A stretch of 64,000 nucleotides of DNA from Kryptolebias marmoratus (GCF_001649575.2 NC_051451.1:16590465-16654464), one strand, 5' to 3'. Counted from the first letter of the stretch, positions 1 through 13,179 are shown. Translations and numbers: made by a program. The notes: generated by a model from the sequence alone, not told the origin.

Positions 1-1953
1 TGGATACAGTAAGAGTCGTGACACGTAGAAATGTTCACAATCTTAGGTTTTGAATTAAAGGAAAAAAGCAAAACCTAGCAACTAAAAGAATATAAGCTCC
101 CTCTTGAGACTTTCAGATAAAAAGCAAACCAGACAGCCGAGATATCTTAGGCTCCTGTCTGGACCATTACATTATTTATTTATCCTGACTTTTATACCTA
201 ACAAAAAGCTATCTTTATCCAAATTTAGAAGATAAAAATTGACCAGGCTTTGTTGAACTGACCAGTCAAAGCAAGCTGAATGTTAGGAGGAATTTTATGT
301 AGCAGAAAATGTAGATGTGGAGAAGCAAGAACATCACTCTGAGATAGGTGTCACATGAGAGCTTTATGCAAAATTGCAACAGTAATTAGATATCTGGCAC
401 ACATACAGTTTTCAAGAAGAGAAGAACTCACTGCAGTCAAGGGCAAAAGTTGTTTGCTTGCCTGGAGAAATGAGCAGAGTACCATCTGTCATTAGGTAGC
501 ATACATGAAAGTTTATAAATGTTGTGGCATTGAAGGTGCAAGTTATTTTTTTTACCCGAACATATGAAGAAAATGAAGATTTTAATAAAAAATATTCCTT
601 AGATTATGCTATTAAATTAATTTAAATAAAAATCTTCTTCACTTTTTCTTAAAGTGTTAAAGTGTAATGTTTTGGTAGTTATATTGTCAAAAGCACAATA
701 TGATACTTTTAAGTATGTTTCCGTTAGTTGTAGCATTAAAAACCTTTTGGTAGTGTCATGTTTGAAATGTAGCTGTGGTCCCTAAAAAAAGCATAAAAGA
801 GCTGGTGTGGCAAAAAAAATAAAAAATTCCAACAACAAAAACTCAAACAAACACAGGGGCAAACAGCAAACCATAGAACAGATAAACCAAACTGGGATAC
901 GGAACAAGAAGCAGGGAACAAACAGAAGAAGCTGACAAACAACAAGTAAAACAGGAGGCTATTTAAACAGAGAGTAGTTATTAGTGAAACGAGGCACAGG
1001 TGAGCTTAATGAGCAGGTGAGGCGCAGCAGAATCAGAGCCACTGAGGAAAACTAGAAAAATGCAGCGTGGATGCTGAGTGATTTTTGGCTGAAACTATGT
1101 TGTCAGAAGTAAAAGAAGCACAACACAAGGTAAAAGCTAAAAGTATCAAAAGGCTCAAAGTGGCTATAAGCTCTAAGTAGCGATAGACTAGCCACAAGCT
1201 AAAATTAGCATAAGAAAACACAGAACACATAAAAATATCTAAGTACAACAAAGACAAACAGAAACAATAAACTCAAAACACTAACACAAAACTCCTTGTT
1301 CATGACAGCTAGTCTTTAACTGATAATTTAATGTTTGATCTTTGTTTTTTTGTTTTTTTCCTGTGTGATTTTTTTTTTGCCTAATGTTACGTTGACTGAA
1401 TATTTTAATAGCATCCCACTAAGACTGGGTGATTTAAAGACTTTTGTACGCCATCAATTAACTTACAAAAGAGAGGCAGTAACAGGCCAAACCCAGCATT
1501 AATAAAGTGAGCAACGCCGCTTAGCTTTGACCTGTATAATATGAATAATAATGAGCAAACTGTGTGAAGCACAGCTTGAAAGCTGCATTTTTAACATAAT
1601 GAAGGAGAAGATGCAATTCTGGTTGGATTTTGATTTTATTGGCAATGGTTGTCTTTATCATTTAAACACTGAAAGTTATCGATATTGTTGTCTTTTCATT
1701 TTACAGACAAATGTAGCTGAGTTGAAAAATTTCTCTGATGACCCAAAGAAGCTAACTTTGGCTTGCTCTTGTATCAGTAAAAGTGTTTGAAATGTGCTTT
1801 AGAAACACAGTTAGGCAGAAAAACTTACTTTTATCTTAACGACTAATTTCTAAGCCATTAGTTTTTTGGTATTGATATATGAAAAAACAAAAATATTCTA
1901 CTGATTAAATTTTCTCTCACGTTTTCTTTTTTCTTCCTTATATTCTACAACAG
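1..1953 (+). other. sorcs3 intron (right part) with repeats
   Basis: No exon seen. It holds an A-rich interspersed-repeat-like stretch at about 740-1060 and a short patch of the AGCTAAAA-type degenerate repeat at about 1125-1225. The small reading frame at 1551-1790 has no credible splice donor. Confidence 0.6.
1125..1225. repeat. Short AGCTAAAA patch
   Basis: A short stretch with AAAGCTAAAAGTATCAAAAG and AAGCTAAAATTAGCATAAG, the same family as 18925-19660. In a sorcs3 intron. Confidence 0.6.
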
Positions 1954-2053
1954 ATATCAGACATTTTTGTCACTGCCCTGAACCAAGGCCTCATCCAGTT
2001 TGAGCTGAAAGCTAATGTTCGCATCATTGTGTACATGACTCAGCAAACTTTGG
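1954..2053 (+). CDS. sorcs3: sorcs3 exon: membrane-proximal domain
   Basis: This 100-nt exon starts after ...ctacaacag and ends before gtaagt. It encodes ISDIFVTALNQGLIQFELK and a further 14 residues, then one base of the next codon. It aligns with the 91-nt sorcs1 exon at 14614-14704 (ALNQDLVQF). No earlier sorcs3 exon was found in 1-1953. Confidence 0.9.
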
Positions 2054-5000
2054 GTAAGTCTCTGTGCACCTCCAGCTCATTGTTTCGATCTCTACACTCC
2101 CAAGGTGCATTCTCCTGCCTGCAACTGTGCAAAGTCTCACTCTTGCAAAGAGTTTTAACTGATGCAGACAAAAATAAAGTACAGGACATCACAGGACTTA
2201 AACACCCTTCACAGTGTGTCAGTTTTTGACCTGAGGCTGTGGTACAGTAGCTCTGTTTGAAATCTGACAATCAATGAGGTGACTGAGAAAGAATGCACTT
2301 AGTATGCAGTGAGGAAATCGGCAGGGTCACCTGCTCATTAGCATATTGCAAAAAAAAAAAAAATGTGTCGATCAGCCTGCGTGGCTTTACCCTTTTCATC
2401 CACCAATGGATCTGTCTTCATTTGTGTCTGCATACAAAGGTCTGGGTTGCCTTTAAAAAGATCCCGAAAGGTCATACACTTCATAGGCTTTTCTCCGAGG
2501 GAGAGAAGGATGGGTGGCGAGGGGAAACACTTTGAATATTGCATCTCAGCATGCACAGGCTGCTACCTTGTGACGGCCCCCCCAGGGAAAAGCAGTGGAC
2601 ATCCTAAAAGTTCTTTTGAACACCAACGGGGGATTACAAGCAAAGTGCAGAGCTTTAAACTGCAGCTGCAGTTGGTGCATGACATGGGGCAATGGAAGTA
2701 ATTTACTTGAATAAGGCGTAGCTTAAGCAAAAGAAAGAAAAAAAGGGTTTAATGCATGTATCTTAATCAAAATGTGCTAACTTTTCAGCACCACTTGTGG
2801 ATGCCAACTCCATCCACAGCGGGTCGGCCATGCTGATGCTGCTCAGCGTGGTGATTGTCGGTTTAGCTGCGTTCTTTATCTACAAGTTCAAAAGGTGCGT
2901 CCGCTTACAGTGTATTAGATAGCGCATTGGGTTTAAATCACCTCTCAAAGCGAAAACTAACCGCCTTTGTTTCCGTTGGATGCTCCTTTTAGAAAAATCC
3001 CATGGATTCATGTGGAGACCGAGGACCCCCACGAGAAGGATCCTGAGGTGATAAGCACAGTAGGTCAGAACGATGGCATGTCCAAGGTCAAGCTAAGCGA
3101 GTTTCCATCTCAGAAAGAACTCATGGAAAAGGAGCTGGAGGGAAGGAGCAGAGGTAATTATTCATCATTTACAGTTGTTATGTGGCAAACTGAATTTAAG
3201 CATTGGTGGAAGAAATATGGATTTTTTTTTTTTTTTTTTTTGCTCAAGTTAATGCAGTTTTTTCACAATTTAAATATGAAAGTTAAACAGAAAGTATCAT
3301 ATGAAAATAAAACTGCAACTAAGATAAACTGTCATTGTTACAATAATGGAGAAAATACAACACGCATCTTTGTTTTTTCTGAACTAAGTATAGATGTTAA
3401 GAAAGAAAAGAAACGCTGTAAAATACAAAACATCTATACATTACTGTTTAAAGATCTCCAGCTTACAGGTTATGGCAGCTGTGATTCAGTGTTTTTTTTT
3501 CCGTAAAATCTAAATTAAATACAGACTATTAATATCTGTGAACTACTCTGATCCATTAATCCATTAACGCAGGATTTAAAGGATGACTGTCAGGGTAGGG
3601 AGACTGATACAGATTAAAATTTTATTGCCCTAAAAATACATCACTTTGCATATGAATACGTTTCGCCAGTATTTGAGTGTAGCCTGAAGCAGCACCATTG
3701 TTTCAGATTCACTCCTCTTTAAGGAAGGCCAGCGCGCGCCACATTAAAGTGCAGCACACGTCCGAGGAGCTGGGACAACTTTATCGCTGCAGTGTGTCAT
3801 ATTTTTTGCAAATTGCCCACCAAGAGCCAGCTGCAGCATCTGCACGGTACTCGGATCTCGCCATGACAAGTCTGCGTCTTGATTGCTTCGCGTGACATCC
3901 ACTGTGATGTCTCTTAGATGGGGACCACTCAGTCCCCGCGCGCGCTTTGGACTGTTTGACAAAAGTAGCATTGCAGTGCTCCTGACACAGACATGTGGGC
4001 TGCAGGCCTTTTTTTCTGACCACTCAGCACTTTGGCTGTTCTTCATTCCTCAGCTCTTTCTACCTTTTTCTAAGTCTTCGCTGATCTGAAACAAATTAAC
4101 TTTTTTTAGGGGGGGTGGGTGGTTGCTTTTGAAAGTGTTTATTTATCAAAGAGAAGTGCAGCATGGGGCATTTTGGTCTTGGGTACACTAGATTAAATGA
4201 ATTTACGACTTGATGTTTAAAGCTTTCATTTACGCTCATCAGCTGGGCTTCAGTTTTATGGCTCCTGTTTTTGGCAGAGATACAAACGATCCTGCACAGC
4301 TGATACTGATGTTGCCAGTTCTGTTCGACAGTATCATCATCGCTGCAGGTCGATGTCCAGCCTGCTCTACTAATCATTTCATTATGTTCTTGAGTCATTG
4401 AGCATTATTTCACCTTGTCATTTCTCACTCAGATTGTAAGGAAAATTGTGGGAAAACATTAACCGCTTTAATTACTGCGTGGGATCAGGGCGGTTTTATG
4501 TCCTTACTGAAACTAAATTACTTCAGGAGCTCCAATAAGACGAATCTGATAGATATTGATAGCTGTCACGATGCAGCTGGGTGAAGAAAAAATAGAGAAT
4601 ATGAACATTTGAAGCCAAATTTGACAGATTAAACTTGAAAATGCTCATTTAAAATGCTACTTACGGATAGTTATTTTATTTCTGTTGATACCAAAGGTCT
4701 AAAATGGCAGCTCAGAAACTTGATTTTTTGGTAGTAAAGACAATTCAGGAGACTGAAAGAAACTCCTGAAAAGGGCAGCGCATTTTCAGTGAAGGTCTGA
4801 CTATCAATCAAGTGTTACAAACAGATTTCAGTTGGAATTATCCTGTGCATTTATTCACTGTGAGGAAACACTAAACCTGTTTGAATGAAGAAAAGTGTAA
4901 TGCCATGGAAATAAATTAATTAGATTTAAGAATATTCTTTTGGTTTCCTTAAAAACGGTATGATGTTGTATCATGATCAATCCAACAAAAAATGTTATAG

Positions 5001-6331
5001 CTACTATGGAACATTAATTTCCTATTTGTAAATTCCCTATAAAAATCTTTCCAGCTGACCTCGGCTGTCCTGTTTGCAGTTATTTGACTGAATATTCACT
5101 GCTCTTTGCAGCATTAGAAGCTACCCGCTTAGTGTAGTGGAGAGTATAGCAGCTAAAAGGTTTTCTAACCCAGAAGCTGAAATCCGAGCTGAAGTAGTGT
5201 GACCATTAGGCCTACATTCATCATGTGGGCTGGAACATAACTCCAAATGAATAATGGCACTGCTCTGTAACTGCAAGCTGCAACAAAAATGACTTATTGC
5301 AGCTCCAGCTGCAATTAGCTTGTGTAATCAACAACAATCTAATATATTTATAATTATATGTATTGGGTTTGTAATGGCTGGGAATGGACTGAGTTTATCG
5401 GAAAAAAATAAACTGCAAAAGATAAGAAATTGTTCTTGTTCTGGACGAGGTACATCAGCAAAACTGACGTCTTGTTCAGTTCTCAAATGGGTGTGTAATT
5501 AAAAAAACACTTTTGTGTAAAAAAAATTAAAAATGAGCTTTTTTTCTGAAGTTTTTCTTGAGTTGGAGTAAAGGTGAAGGTTGTTTTTTTGTGGACTTCT
5601 TCTTGAACACACAGCACTTCAAATCCTAGATATGTGTGATTATTAGCTTCCCCGGTCTTTAAAAAGCCATTCTAGTCTCCAATTTAGCCGTTTCAGATTG
5701 TAATTTTTACCTTCACTTTTCATTCACGTGCTTCACAAATCCTAATTGTGTCGCCCACACAGTTTATTCTTAAAACACGGCGCTTGTCAAAGCAATTTAA
5801 AAGTCATAAATCATTGTTTCTTTTACAAATCTGTGCTGACAGCCAGATTTTAACTCTGATGAATTGATCGAATCGTTATGGGGTGAAATTTGCTTCATGA
5901 TGACTAAATCTGAGTCGCTGAGACACAAAAGTTCCACCTCTGTCTCAACCATTATAGGTCCAGCCAAACATTTTCTTCTTTTCAAAACATTCATCTTTCA
6001 TCTAACATCTCTGCTGCCCAGAAAGACTATTCAACCGAAAGATGCATTAAAATTAAGCACAAACACTGTGATCTTTCGGGTAAATGATTAGAAACAACTC
6101 GTTTTAATCATGTTCTAGTCATTCCTTCACGCCTAAATGTCATCTTATTTCTCATGTATTTCTGATAGTGACAGTTAGTGATGTGCATTTGATGTCAAAG
6201 CAGGCAAAGGGTGGTAAAATTTCTACATTTTATTGTTTTTTTTGTTTTGTTTTGTTTTGTTTTCAGGAGGATTTGGAAGAAATATGGACAGAATTGTCAC
6301 AAGGGAATTTCCAAACTGTACTAATGTCTAA
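1954..6331 (+). CDS. sorcs3: SorCS3 (VPS10-domain sorting receptor), 3' part: last four coding exons
   Basis: Partial gene; its N-terminal signal peptide, VPS10 and PKD exons are left of the window. Exons are 1954-2053, 2789-2894, 2993-3153 and 6267-6331, all with GT-AG borders and matching phases. They encode the end of the membrane-proximal ectodomain, a single transmembrane helix (MLMLLSVVIVGLAAFFIY) followed by the SorCS-typical KFKRK stop-transfer, and a tail of about 75 residues. SorCS proteins are type I sorting receptors of neurons; mammalian SorCS3 acts in postsynaptic glutamate-receptor sorting and binds PICK1 and PSD-95 (known for mammals, not shown here). Assignment to SorCS3 rather than SorCS1 rests on KIPW after the membrane, the LSEF...KELMEKEL segment and the end REFPNCTNV, which resembles the mammalian SorCS3 terminus as I recall it. 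The neighbour in convergent orientation is SorCS1, matching human gene order. The tail lacks the tyrosine motif seen in mammals. Confidence 0.92.
2054..2788 (+). other. sorcs3 intron
   Basis: 735-nt intron between the membrane-proximal and transmembrane exons. Apart from a short A run near 2350 it is unremarkable; the reading frames here look like chance. Confidence 0.8.
2789..2894 (+). CDS. sorcs3: sorcs3 exon: transmembrane segment
   Basis: This 106-nt exon begins after cttttcag and ends AAAAG before gtgcgt. It encodes APLVDANSIHSGSAMLML and the rest of the transmembrane helix through YKFK, with the arginine codon split over the intron. The sorcs1 counterpart is 14415-14523. Confidence 0.94.
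2993..3153 (+). CDS. sorcs3: sorcs3 exon: cytoplasmic tail
   Basis: This 161-nt exon encodes KIPWIHVETEDPHEKDPEV, then a serine- and lysine-rich stretch with LSEF and KELMEKELEG, and ends in the middle of a glycine codon before gtaatt. Where I recall the mammalian protein reading NIYAQV, this one reads HVETED, so the YXXphi sorting signal is absent. Confidence 0.93.
3154..6266 (+). other. sorcs3 last intron
   Basis: A 3.1-kb intron. It contains a T run at about 3221-3241 and a locally GC-richer, low-repeat stretch at about 3725-3990 with several CpGs, which could be conserved non-coding DNA. No exon or RNA gene was recognised. Confidence 0.75.
6267..6331 (+). CDS. sorcs3: sorcs3 last coding exon with PDZ ligand
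   Basis: The exon follows an acceptor with a long TTTTG-rich pyrimidine tract and encodes GFGRNMDRIVTREFPNCTNV, then TAA at 6329-6331. The last residues T-N-V fit a class I PDZ-domain ligand (S/T-X-V). The preceding intron (3154-6266) is 3.1 kb. Confidence 0.9.
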
Positions 6332-7625
6332 GACACGAGCTCTGTTACTGAGTAAGTACTGATTTGTCGTGTTTGAATCGTGCTGAAATAGTTTGCTTCG
6401 TTGGATTTGTTTTCTAAATTTTCATGTCATGCTGATAGCTACCATTGTTCAAAGTTCTTTTTTTAATTCACATGGATAAGCTAAGTGGTTTACAGTATCT
6501 GTGTGTGATAAATCCACTGATCAGGACCTGCACATGTGCCATAGATCACAGATATGAATACGTTTTGATTATTGGCAGAATGTTATCCAATTCTGACACT
6601 TTTTCTTCTTTTCTATACAGATACTAGACCCCAAAATAAAATACAGTTTGTGTCTAATAGTTGAGTAAAATTCAACGAATGTACAGGTCAGAACAAGAAG
6701 AAGAATGTATTATATTAGTAATTATTTAGTAATTTGAGTCTGAATAGGGATATCTGGTCCTAATAGGATAATACAATATGACACAGGGTTTGAAAAAAAA
6801 ATAATTTTTTTGTCTGACTTACAAGACTTGTTGAGTCAGGCTGTAAAATCAGTCCTGTGTAATCCTTTTTCATTAGAGTTATCTCAGTAATTGTGTCTCC
6901 TTTTGGCACCCTGAGTATACATTACAGAAGCCTCCATGACACAGAGATGTGATTAATATCTTGTGTGGAAAAAAAAAAGTGTAAATTTTGGTATCCTGGA
7001 GCCTCAAATCTGTTTTTATTTTTTATTTTTCATTAAAAAATTTGTTTGGTTTATAGACATACATAAAAAATGTTTAAAAATCTGACTGTTGTGGAATCTT
7101 AAAGAAGAGGTCTGGAGGATACTGCGGTGCTTTCAATGACTGTTTCTCGGGGGATGAAGGTCTGGCCTTATGAATGTTGATAAGCTGTACATACAAAAAG
7201 AAGGGGTACAGTTCATCCAACTTTGTTGTAAAAACTCACTGAGCAGGCAGTTTTGTGTTCCCATCACCTTCTGACCCACAACAAGCTGGAAGACTTCGCT
7301 TCATTTTTATTTATTTATTTTTTACAATAGCATGCCCTAATTATCTGTGATCAAAGACTATATTGGGGTGTGTAAGTACTGTACATATATACATATATAT
7401 ATATTTATGGTGATTTTAAAGTTTACTTGACACATTAAACAGATTATTAAATACATTGTGCAATGGTCTAGTTGTGCAGTCGCTCAAGAGTTATGCATGA
7501 TCTGATCTCCAATACAATATTGTACCTTTTTGTCAATGATCTTGTTTTGAATCATATTTCTTACTGTGAGCAAATTATCATTCTGAAATTGTTCAAAATA
7601 AATGTATTTTTATATGATTTTTTTT
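6332..7625 (+). other. sorcs3: Probable sorcs3 3' UTR
   Basis: AT-rich sequence after the stop with no coding signal. AATAAA at 7597-7602, followed by a T-rich run near 7618, is the best polyadenylation candidate; an earlier AATAAA lies at 6634-6639. A short (TA) tract occurs near 7385-7404. The 3' end is inferred, not shown. Confidence 0.5.
7597..7602 (+). terminator. Candidate polyadenylation signal of sorcs3
   Basis: AATAAA hexamer followed within about 20 nt by a T-rich stretch, 1.27 kb after the sorcs3 stop. An earlier AATAAA at 6634-6639 is an alternative. Confidence 0.4.
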
Positions 7626-8492
7626 AAAATCATTTTTCTACTGTGCATGCCCCACCTTCAAAATGTGTTTTATTGTACATGTTTGTGTTGTCATGACATA
7701 AACCTGCAAAAAAAGAAAACAAATTGGTTCAAGAAGCTGTTCTTCCAACTCTGCCCCTGTCTTATCTGAGGCGCAGGTGGCTTGTAAGAGTCAGTGTATC
7801 AGCCTCAGCACACCACTCTTAATGATCTCACAGAGGCTCTAAAGTCAGCTTTAATGGGCGGAGGTGTGATAACAGCCATGTGAAGATTCCCATCTGACAT
7901 TTAGACTGAGCTCCCTTTTACCTCTATCGCTCAGGTTGCCTGTTACCAACGGTTTCTGGTTAATGGGAACAATTACCAAGGCTGGTGACGACAATGAGAA
8001 ACAGATGATTTGGTGAAGGAAAAACTGCGGGTCTCTGTTTTCTGATGTAGAGGAAACGCAAAGTGACAGATCGGAGGATGAAACTTCACACCCCAAAGCA
8101 GCAGCAAACTGGCCCCCGTCCTCTGCTCTGCATTTTCTTTGCCACTTCAACAACTCTATATCACGCACCAATCTCCATCACTCAAACAGCCATCAGCGCC
8201 CCGAGAGTCTTATTCTCGCCTCTGCTCTCAGTCTGAATTAACACCAAGGCCTCTCTCTAACCGCCCTGGGATGTTCGGCGTCGCACAATCAAATTGAACG
8301 GTGACAATCACTAATGGATGATTCGCTGCAGCCAGACACTGTAATGTAGCACTCAATGAAAGGAAACATGCTCATCAATTTCACACTGTGGCTAACACAA
8401 TATTGCTGTGGGTTATTGTTGTGGGACATTTTTCATTCAAGGTGCTATCCAGACAAGGAAAATCTCCTTTGTTGATTGTGTGTGTGCCTGTG

Positions 8493-8494
<2 letters not shown>

Positions 8495-8522
<28 letters not shown>
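8495..8522. repeat. (TG)n microsatellite
   Basis: Fourteen uninterrupted TG units in the intergenic region between the two SorCS genes. Confidence 0.97.
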
Positions 8523-8523
<1 letters not shown>

Positions 8524-11500
8524 TGATTTCCTGGAGAGGGGATAATTAATTTGTTGCACAGTGGGAGAGCCAAGGAACCAGCCAATTAGAATCACTCCAG
8601 GATACTCGGAGCTTTTCATTGTCCTCCCACTCGGCCCTTTTATAACAAGCAAATGGCTGCAGTGAAACTTTGGGCATGCTAAGCAACACTTATAAAGAAG
8701 GCAGAGCACACACACACAGAAAAAAAAAAAAAACAACGAATACGACAAAGTAAGGGTGTCTCATAAGTCAAAATTGCCAGTTTGAGACAGTCAAGGTGAA
8801 GTCATGAAGGATGAAAATTGACTACTAGTCAATAGTGTGGTTTAAGCAGAAAAAATAAACAGTTTGTGCCACTGGGAGTGAATTCAACAAGCAGCCACGT
8901 TGCATTGCTGTTGTGTTTCTGCTTTATTCTGCAATCATGGTTACTTCTGCAAGGTCAAATGAAGAACACTGTAACAACCCACTGAATAATCACCTCACTT
9001 GTAATGGATGAGGTGTTATAGCCTCTGAAGAAACAGAACATACTGTAGTTCACAATTCTAATATTTTTTTTTTCTAGTTAAGACATATTTTAGATTGAAA
9101 GAGGAAACAAAACCCATCATGCAAATATGTTCACAACAGTATTCACAGGTTAATAAGTGGAACTTAAAGAAAACATATTAAAGTAAATAAGTTAAAAATC
9201 AGATCTTCTGACGATTGTGTGTCGAGTTTTTTCCGAGTCTGAGTTTATTTATGCGCCTGGCCCAATCAGAGGATTGCGAGGAAGAGGCATGGAGAAGCCT
9301 CTAGTCAATTTGTCTTTCTGACGTATGATGCTGACAACACTTAAAAAGAAAAGTTTGATGAAGAAGAACTTCAGTACATATCCCAAAGAGACAGCAGCTG
9401 ACCAAAGCTGTGTGCGTAGGCTGAGCCGCGTTGACAGGAGATACGTCTTCTCTATCTCCGTGTCCCTTGCAGCAAAGGAGATGAACAAATCTGCAGCCTT
9501 TTTGTCCGCTGAGTCCTTGGGGGCAAACCTGGAACAGACTGCGAGCTCATCTGCAACTTTCGGGCGGGGAGGGGAACAGTCCCGCTATCGTGTTGGGGGA
9601 TAAAGAGTCGAGAATAAATAAAAAAATAGACTTGGAGTACAACCCCCCAAAAAAACACAATAATAAAAACAAAAAGATAACACAACCTTCACAGTAATGT
9701 CAGTTCAAAGATTTCCTAAGTGTGCCAAGGAGTCCTTTCGTGGTGGTAAAGCAAACAAACTTTGATCTGATAACTAATTAAAACACAAATTTTAAACTTT
9801 TCCTATTATTATTTTTTCTCATCTACAATACAGTAGACGTAGGTTTTTAATTGTCTGCACAGGGTTATTCAAAAAAACATTTCCATATTGCTGCCATTGT
9901 AGAAACCAGAAGTTACAAGAAATGCGCTTACAGTTTCATATAAAGCCCAAGTTTACAGTCAAAATGACCACATGAAAATATAGCACTGCTGCTGTAATAA
10001 CAAACCACAGCATCTGAATGTTTTAGATCAGCCAGGGGTAGATTTGTGATGGTTCACTGTGACAAAAATGACTTATTTGTGTCTCCGAAACAAGAGGGAC
10101 TGCTCAGATTCGCATCTTCTGTGTATACCTATCTGCTATAATCTCCTGTTCTTTTTTTTTTTTTTTCTGTTATGGCATATATAACATTGCGAGCTGCGGA
10201 GAGACATGCTTGATGGAATACACAGATCTGGGACTGGGAGCCCTCCATCATCTCCTGGATATTGCGAGCTTTCATTGGATGAGAATCTGGCGATAAGATT
10301 TACTGATTACAAAGAGCTTAATGAATCCAGCTCCTTCACTGTCTTTACTCAGATAAGCTTGTTCCACGCACTCACAGAAAGTAAACTTCACAAACACAAG
10401 TTCGAAAAAAAAAAAAAAAAAAAAAAAGGGGGAAAAGAATAGAAACTGGAGAATAATTTGAAACATTATTACACATCCCTGTCGTACTGCGTGTTTTGAC
10501 TTTTCGTATTTGAGCGTTTGCAGCTGTAACCAGCCGAGACAAATAACGTTCACTTCTTCCATTATGGATGTACATTATTTACATAAAAAGATCAATGTCC
10601 TTGCAAAAATACAAGTATTTCAGTCAAAAAGGGTTCCTTTTCAAGAGGCAAGTATAAATCTGTACAGTCTCCTCAGAGGGATTTAGGCAGCACAGTGTGA
10701 ACTGGTCCATCCATGCATGGGTAGCAAAAGACTCAAGACCATTCATTGTGACCGCAGTTTCCTAGCTTGCTGGAAGTAACTGCCAAAGAAGATGTATTGC
10801 TTTCGAGTCGGTCATAGACTTCCAACATTAAAACACATGGGGCGCTTCATCAGAGAGGTTGATGTCTGTGTGAGATGGCAGGTAGCCTGGCGAGGGAGGG
10901 AGGGAGGGGAAAAAAAGGAAGAGTCAGTGGACAAATTTTATTTAGGCATTTGCATAAGAGTGTATTTTTGCAGACAAACACATTTATCTTGGATGGGTCG
11001 ATTGTTTACTGTAGGTATGGGAGGAGGTAAATCAGCTGGAACCTCATAGATATTTCTTGATGAAAATGCTTTCACCGCGTCGCCGCGTTCCTGATGCACT
11101 AATTATTTTATTGGATCAAATAACTCACCTGGACATTCTCATCACTTTAGCTGGCACTTGATTGTGCTTCACTTACCTGTGTATACTAATACCTCCATAT
11201 GACAAACTTGGGACGGCGAACACATAAATACACGGCGCATAATAAAAGCGGCGTCTTGGCAACTTGTATGACAATACAGGGGGGAGGAAGGATAGCATCA
11301 GCACTTAACATTAAGTGAATCTCTCTTTGCTGTCAGTGACTTTAAACTTGTGGCCACAATTTGTCACTGTGGTGACAACTTATTTTGTGCTAAAAGGTTA
11401 CTTACAAATAAATACAGCCACACTATTCAGAATTCTGGCTTATGTGTTGGGGCAGTGAAACTTTAGTTAAAACATTTAAAGACTAATTTAGCTTTCATGC

Positions 11501-11814
11501 TAAATATTTGGCCACTTCTTCAGGCTTGGTTCCCTGTAGCTAAAGCGATAGTTCAGATCTGTGGATGAACTATCAGTATTTTACCTGTTGTATTTAGGTT
11601 GAAGAAACAGTTCGGACCAACTAATGAGCAAACAGCTCGCCTGAGCAGGGCAGAGATGAAAATGGCCATCTTAAAATAATTCGAATCACAAACGTTTCAC
11701 ATTGGTTCCTACAAACACCTTTTTATAAGCTTCAACATTGCTGTCAGTTTTGCTTTAGACACTTATTATCACCCTCCACTGAGGCAAAAAGGGTGATCAT
11801 ATAGCCATATTAAA

Positions 11815-12210
11815 TAACTTATATATATTGAGGTAAAATTTGGTGTGGGTGTAGCTGAGATTCACCTCCAACACATACCCTGAGGACAAACTGATTGTGC
11901 ACGATCTGTTTTTAAATCTTTGCCAGTGCCTATGAGAGTCAACAAAACATCTCAGGAACCACTGGACTGTTTTTATTGAAGCTTTCAGGAAGTAATCAGT
12001 GTGGCTACATCTGCAGCTGATTAACCTTTGGAGCCAACCCAATTCAAGATGGCCACCACAGCTAACTGGCATGAGAAGAAAAGGCTGCAACTCAGTCAGT
12101 TTTACAGATGCTAAGAGAAAATTTTGTGCAGCAGTAGGCAATAGCATTTCCCTACACGTGCTATGATCGCTAACGCATCATGTAAAATCTCCCAATATCA
12201 CTTTATCATA
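11815..12210 (+). repeat. R300 dispersed repeat, copy 1
   Basis: R300 is my label for a roughly 300-bp repeat that recurs through the window. Diagnostic pieces here are AGGTAAAATTTGGTGTGG, AAAACATCTCAGGAACCACT, AATTCAAGATGGCCACCACA and CTCAGTCAGTTTTACAGATG. It runs into an adjoining second unit, so units are tandem in part. Intergenic. Confidence 0.85.
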
Positions 12211-13093
12211 ATAAGATCTTGATGTAAAAACTCTGGCACTAAAGATCTTCCATTTGCACAGCAGCTAGCTGTAGCACTTCCAGTACATTCTGGGGCACTT
12301 CCTGAGAAATACCATAATATTTCTGCTGTGCTTTAACTGTGTGAAACTGACACCTGGAGTTGTTTTAGGATGTCAAAAAATCAATCCTGATCTTGGTCCC
12401 ACTCGAACAAGCTGTTAGTTCATCAATCTGGTCTGAAATAGTTATCAAAGAGCTATCTGTAACAGGTAAGAGCATAATTGCTTATAGTCTTACCGAAGAA
12501 CCACACTTCAAAATATCTGAACAATCCTTTCCAAGTGTCTTTCTGTATTGATACTCCAGGTTTCTGAAACTCCATTAGAGAGATCCAACATCAAACAGCA
12601 AAGTTTGTACAGACTTAAAGTAATGACCCCTCACATCCCGGGGAACCTCAACCATGCCAGTCAAAATAGTCTTTCACACAATTTGTTTTTTTTCTTTACT
12701 TTATCAGCAAGAAAATGAAAACATCCAATAAAACATACAAAGTTTACACCTAAACCATAAATTTAGGTTTACATAAATATACTAAATATCAGGCTACTGT
12801 GCAAAAGTCTCCACAGAACTTGTAACTGTTAAACAGATGGTCTTCAGTTCAGTCTGCAGTTTTGATTTTAGTCAGTATTTTCCTGGAAGTTTTTTGTTTT
12901 TTTAATATATTAGACAACCTATAGTATCAGCACTGTACACTGATAAAAAACATATGTATCTGTCTCTCTTATGGTTCGATTTGACAGAGGTGCAGAGTGG
13001 ACATATGGTGTCCGTATGGCCTCTCCATCATCATTGTTTTAAACTGTTTGTTTAGAAAAAGATTACTTATCTGTGCTACAAATTAAAATTCAG

Positions 13094-13099
13094 TTTATT
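13094..13099 (-). terminator. Candidate polyadenylation signal of sorcs1
   Basis: AATAAA on the - strand about 80 nt after the TAG stop. It would give a very short 3' UTR, so other downstream sites are possible. Confidence 0.35.
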
Positions 13100-13179
13100 A
13101 AAGCTGAAGTTAGTAACGAGATGATTTTTAATGCATGTACAGCAACAGCAGTTCGGGGAAAAAGTGGAAGAATTTTACA

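Larger units (their letters stand above)
7626..13093. other. Intergenic region between convergent sorcs3 and sorcs1
   Basis: No coding exon recognised on either strand. Contents: a (TG)n microsatellite at 8495-8522, a low-repeat stretch at about 8160-8350, a 23-nt A run at 10405-10427, and one copy of the roughly 300-bp dispersed repeat at 11815-12210. An alternative last exon for sorcs1 could lie here, but I could not identify one. Confidence 0.6.

Noticed and set aside
1706..1790. Possible extra sorcs3 exon after ...ttttacag (TNVAELKNFSDDPKKL)
   Set aside because: The acceptor looks reasonable but no plausible donor follows, and the peptide does not match the membrane-proximal SorCS domain expected before position 1954.
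2967..3506. 179-codon reading frame starting before the sorcs3 tail exon
   Set aside because: Only 2993-3153 is exon; the rest is intron on both sides (acceptor at 2992, donor at 3154) and includes a T run.
9249..9685. Overlapping reading frames of 77-92 codons in the intergenic region
   Set aside because: No conserved domains, present on both strands, with no splice or start context supporting expression.
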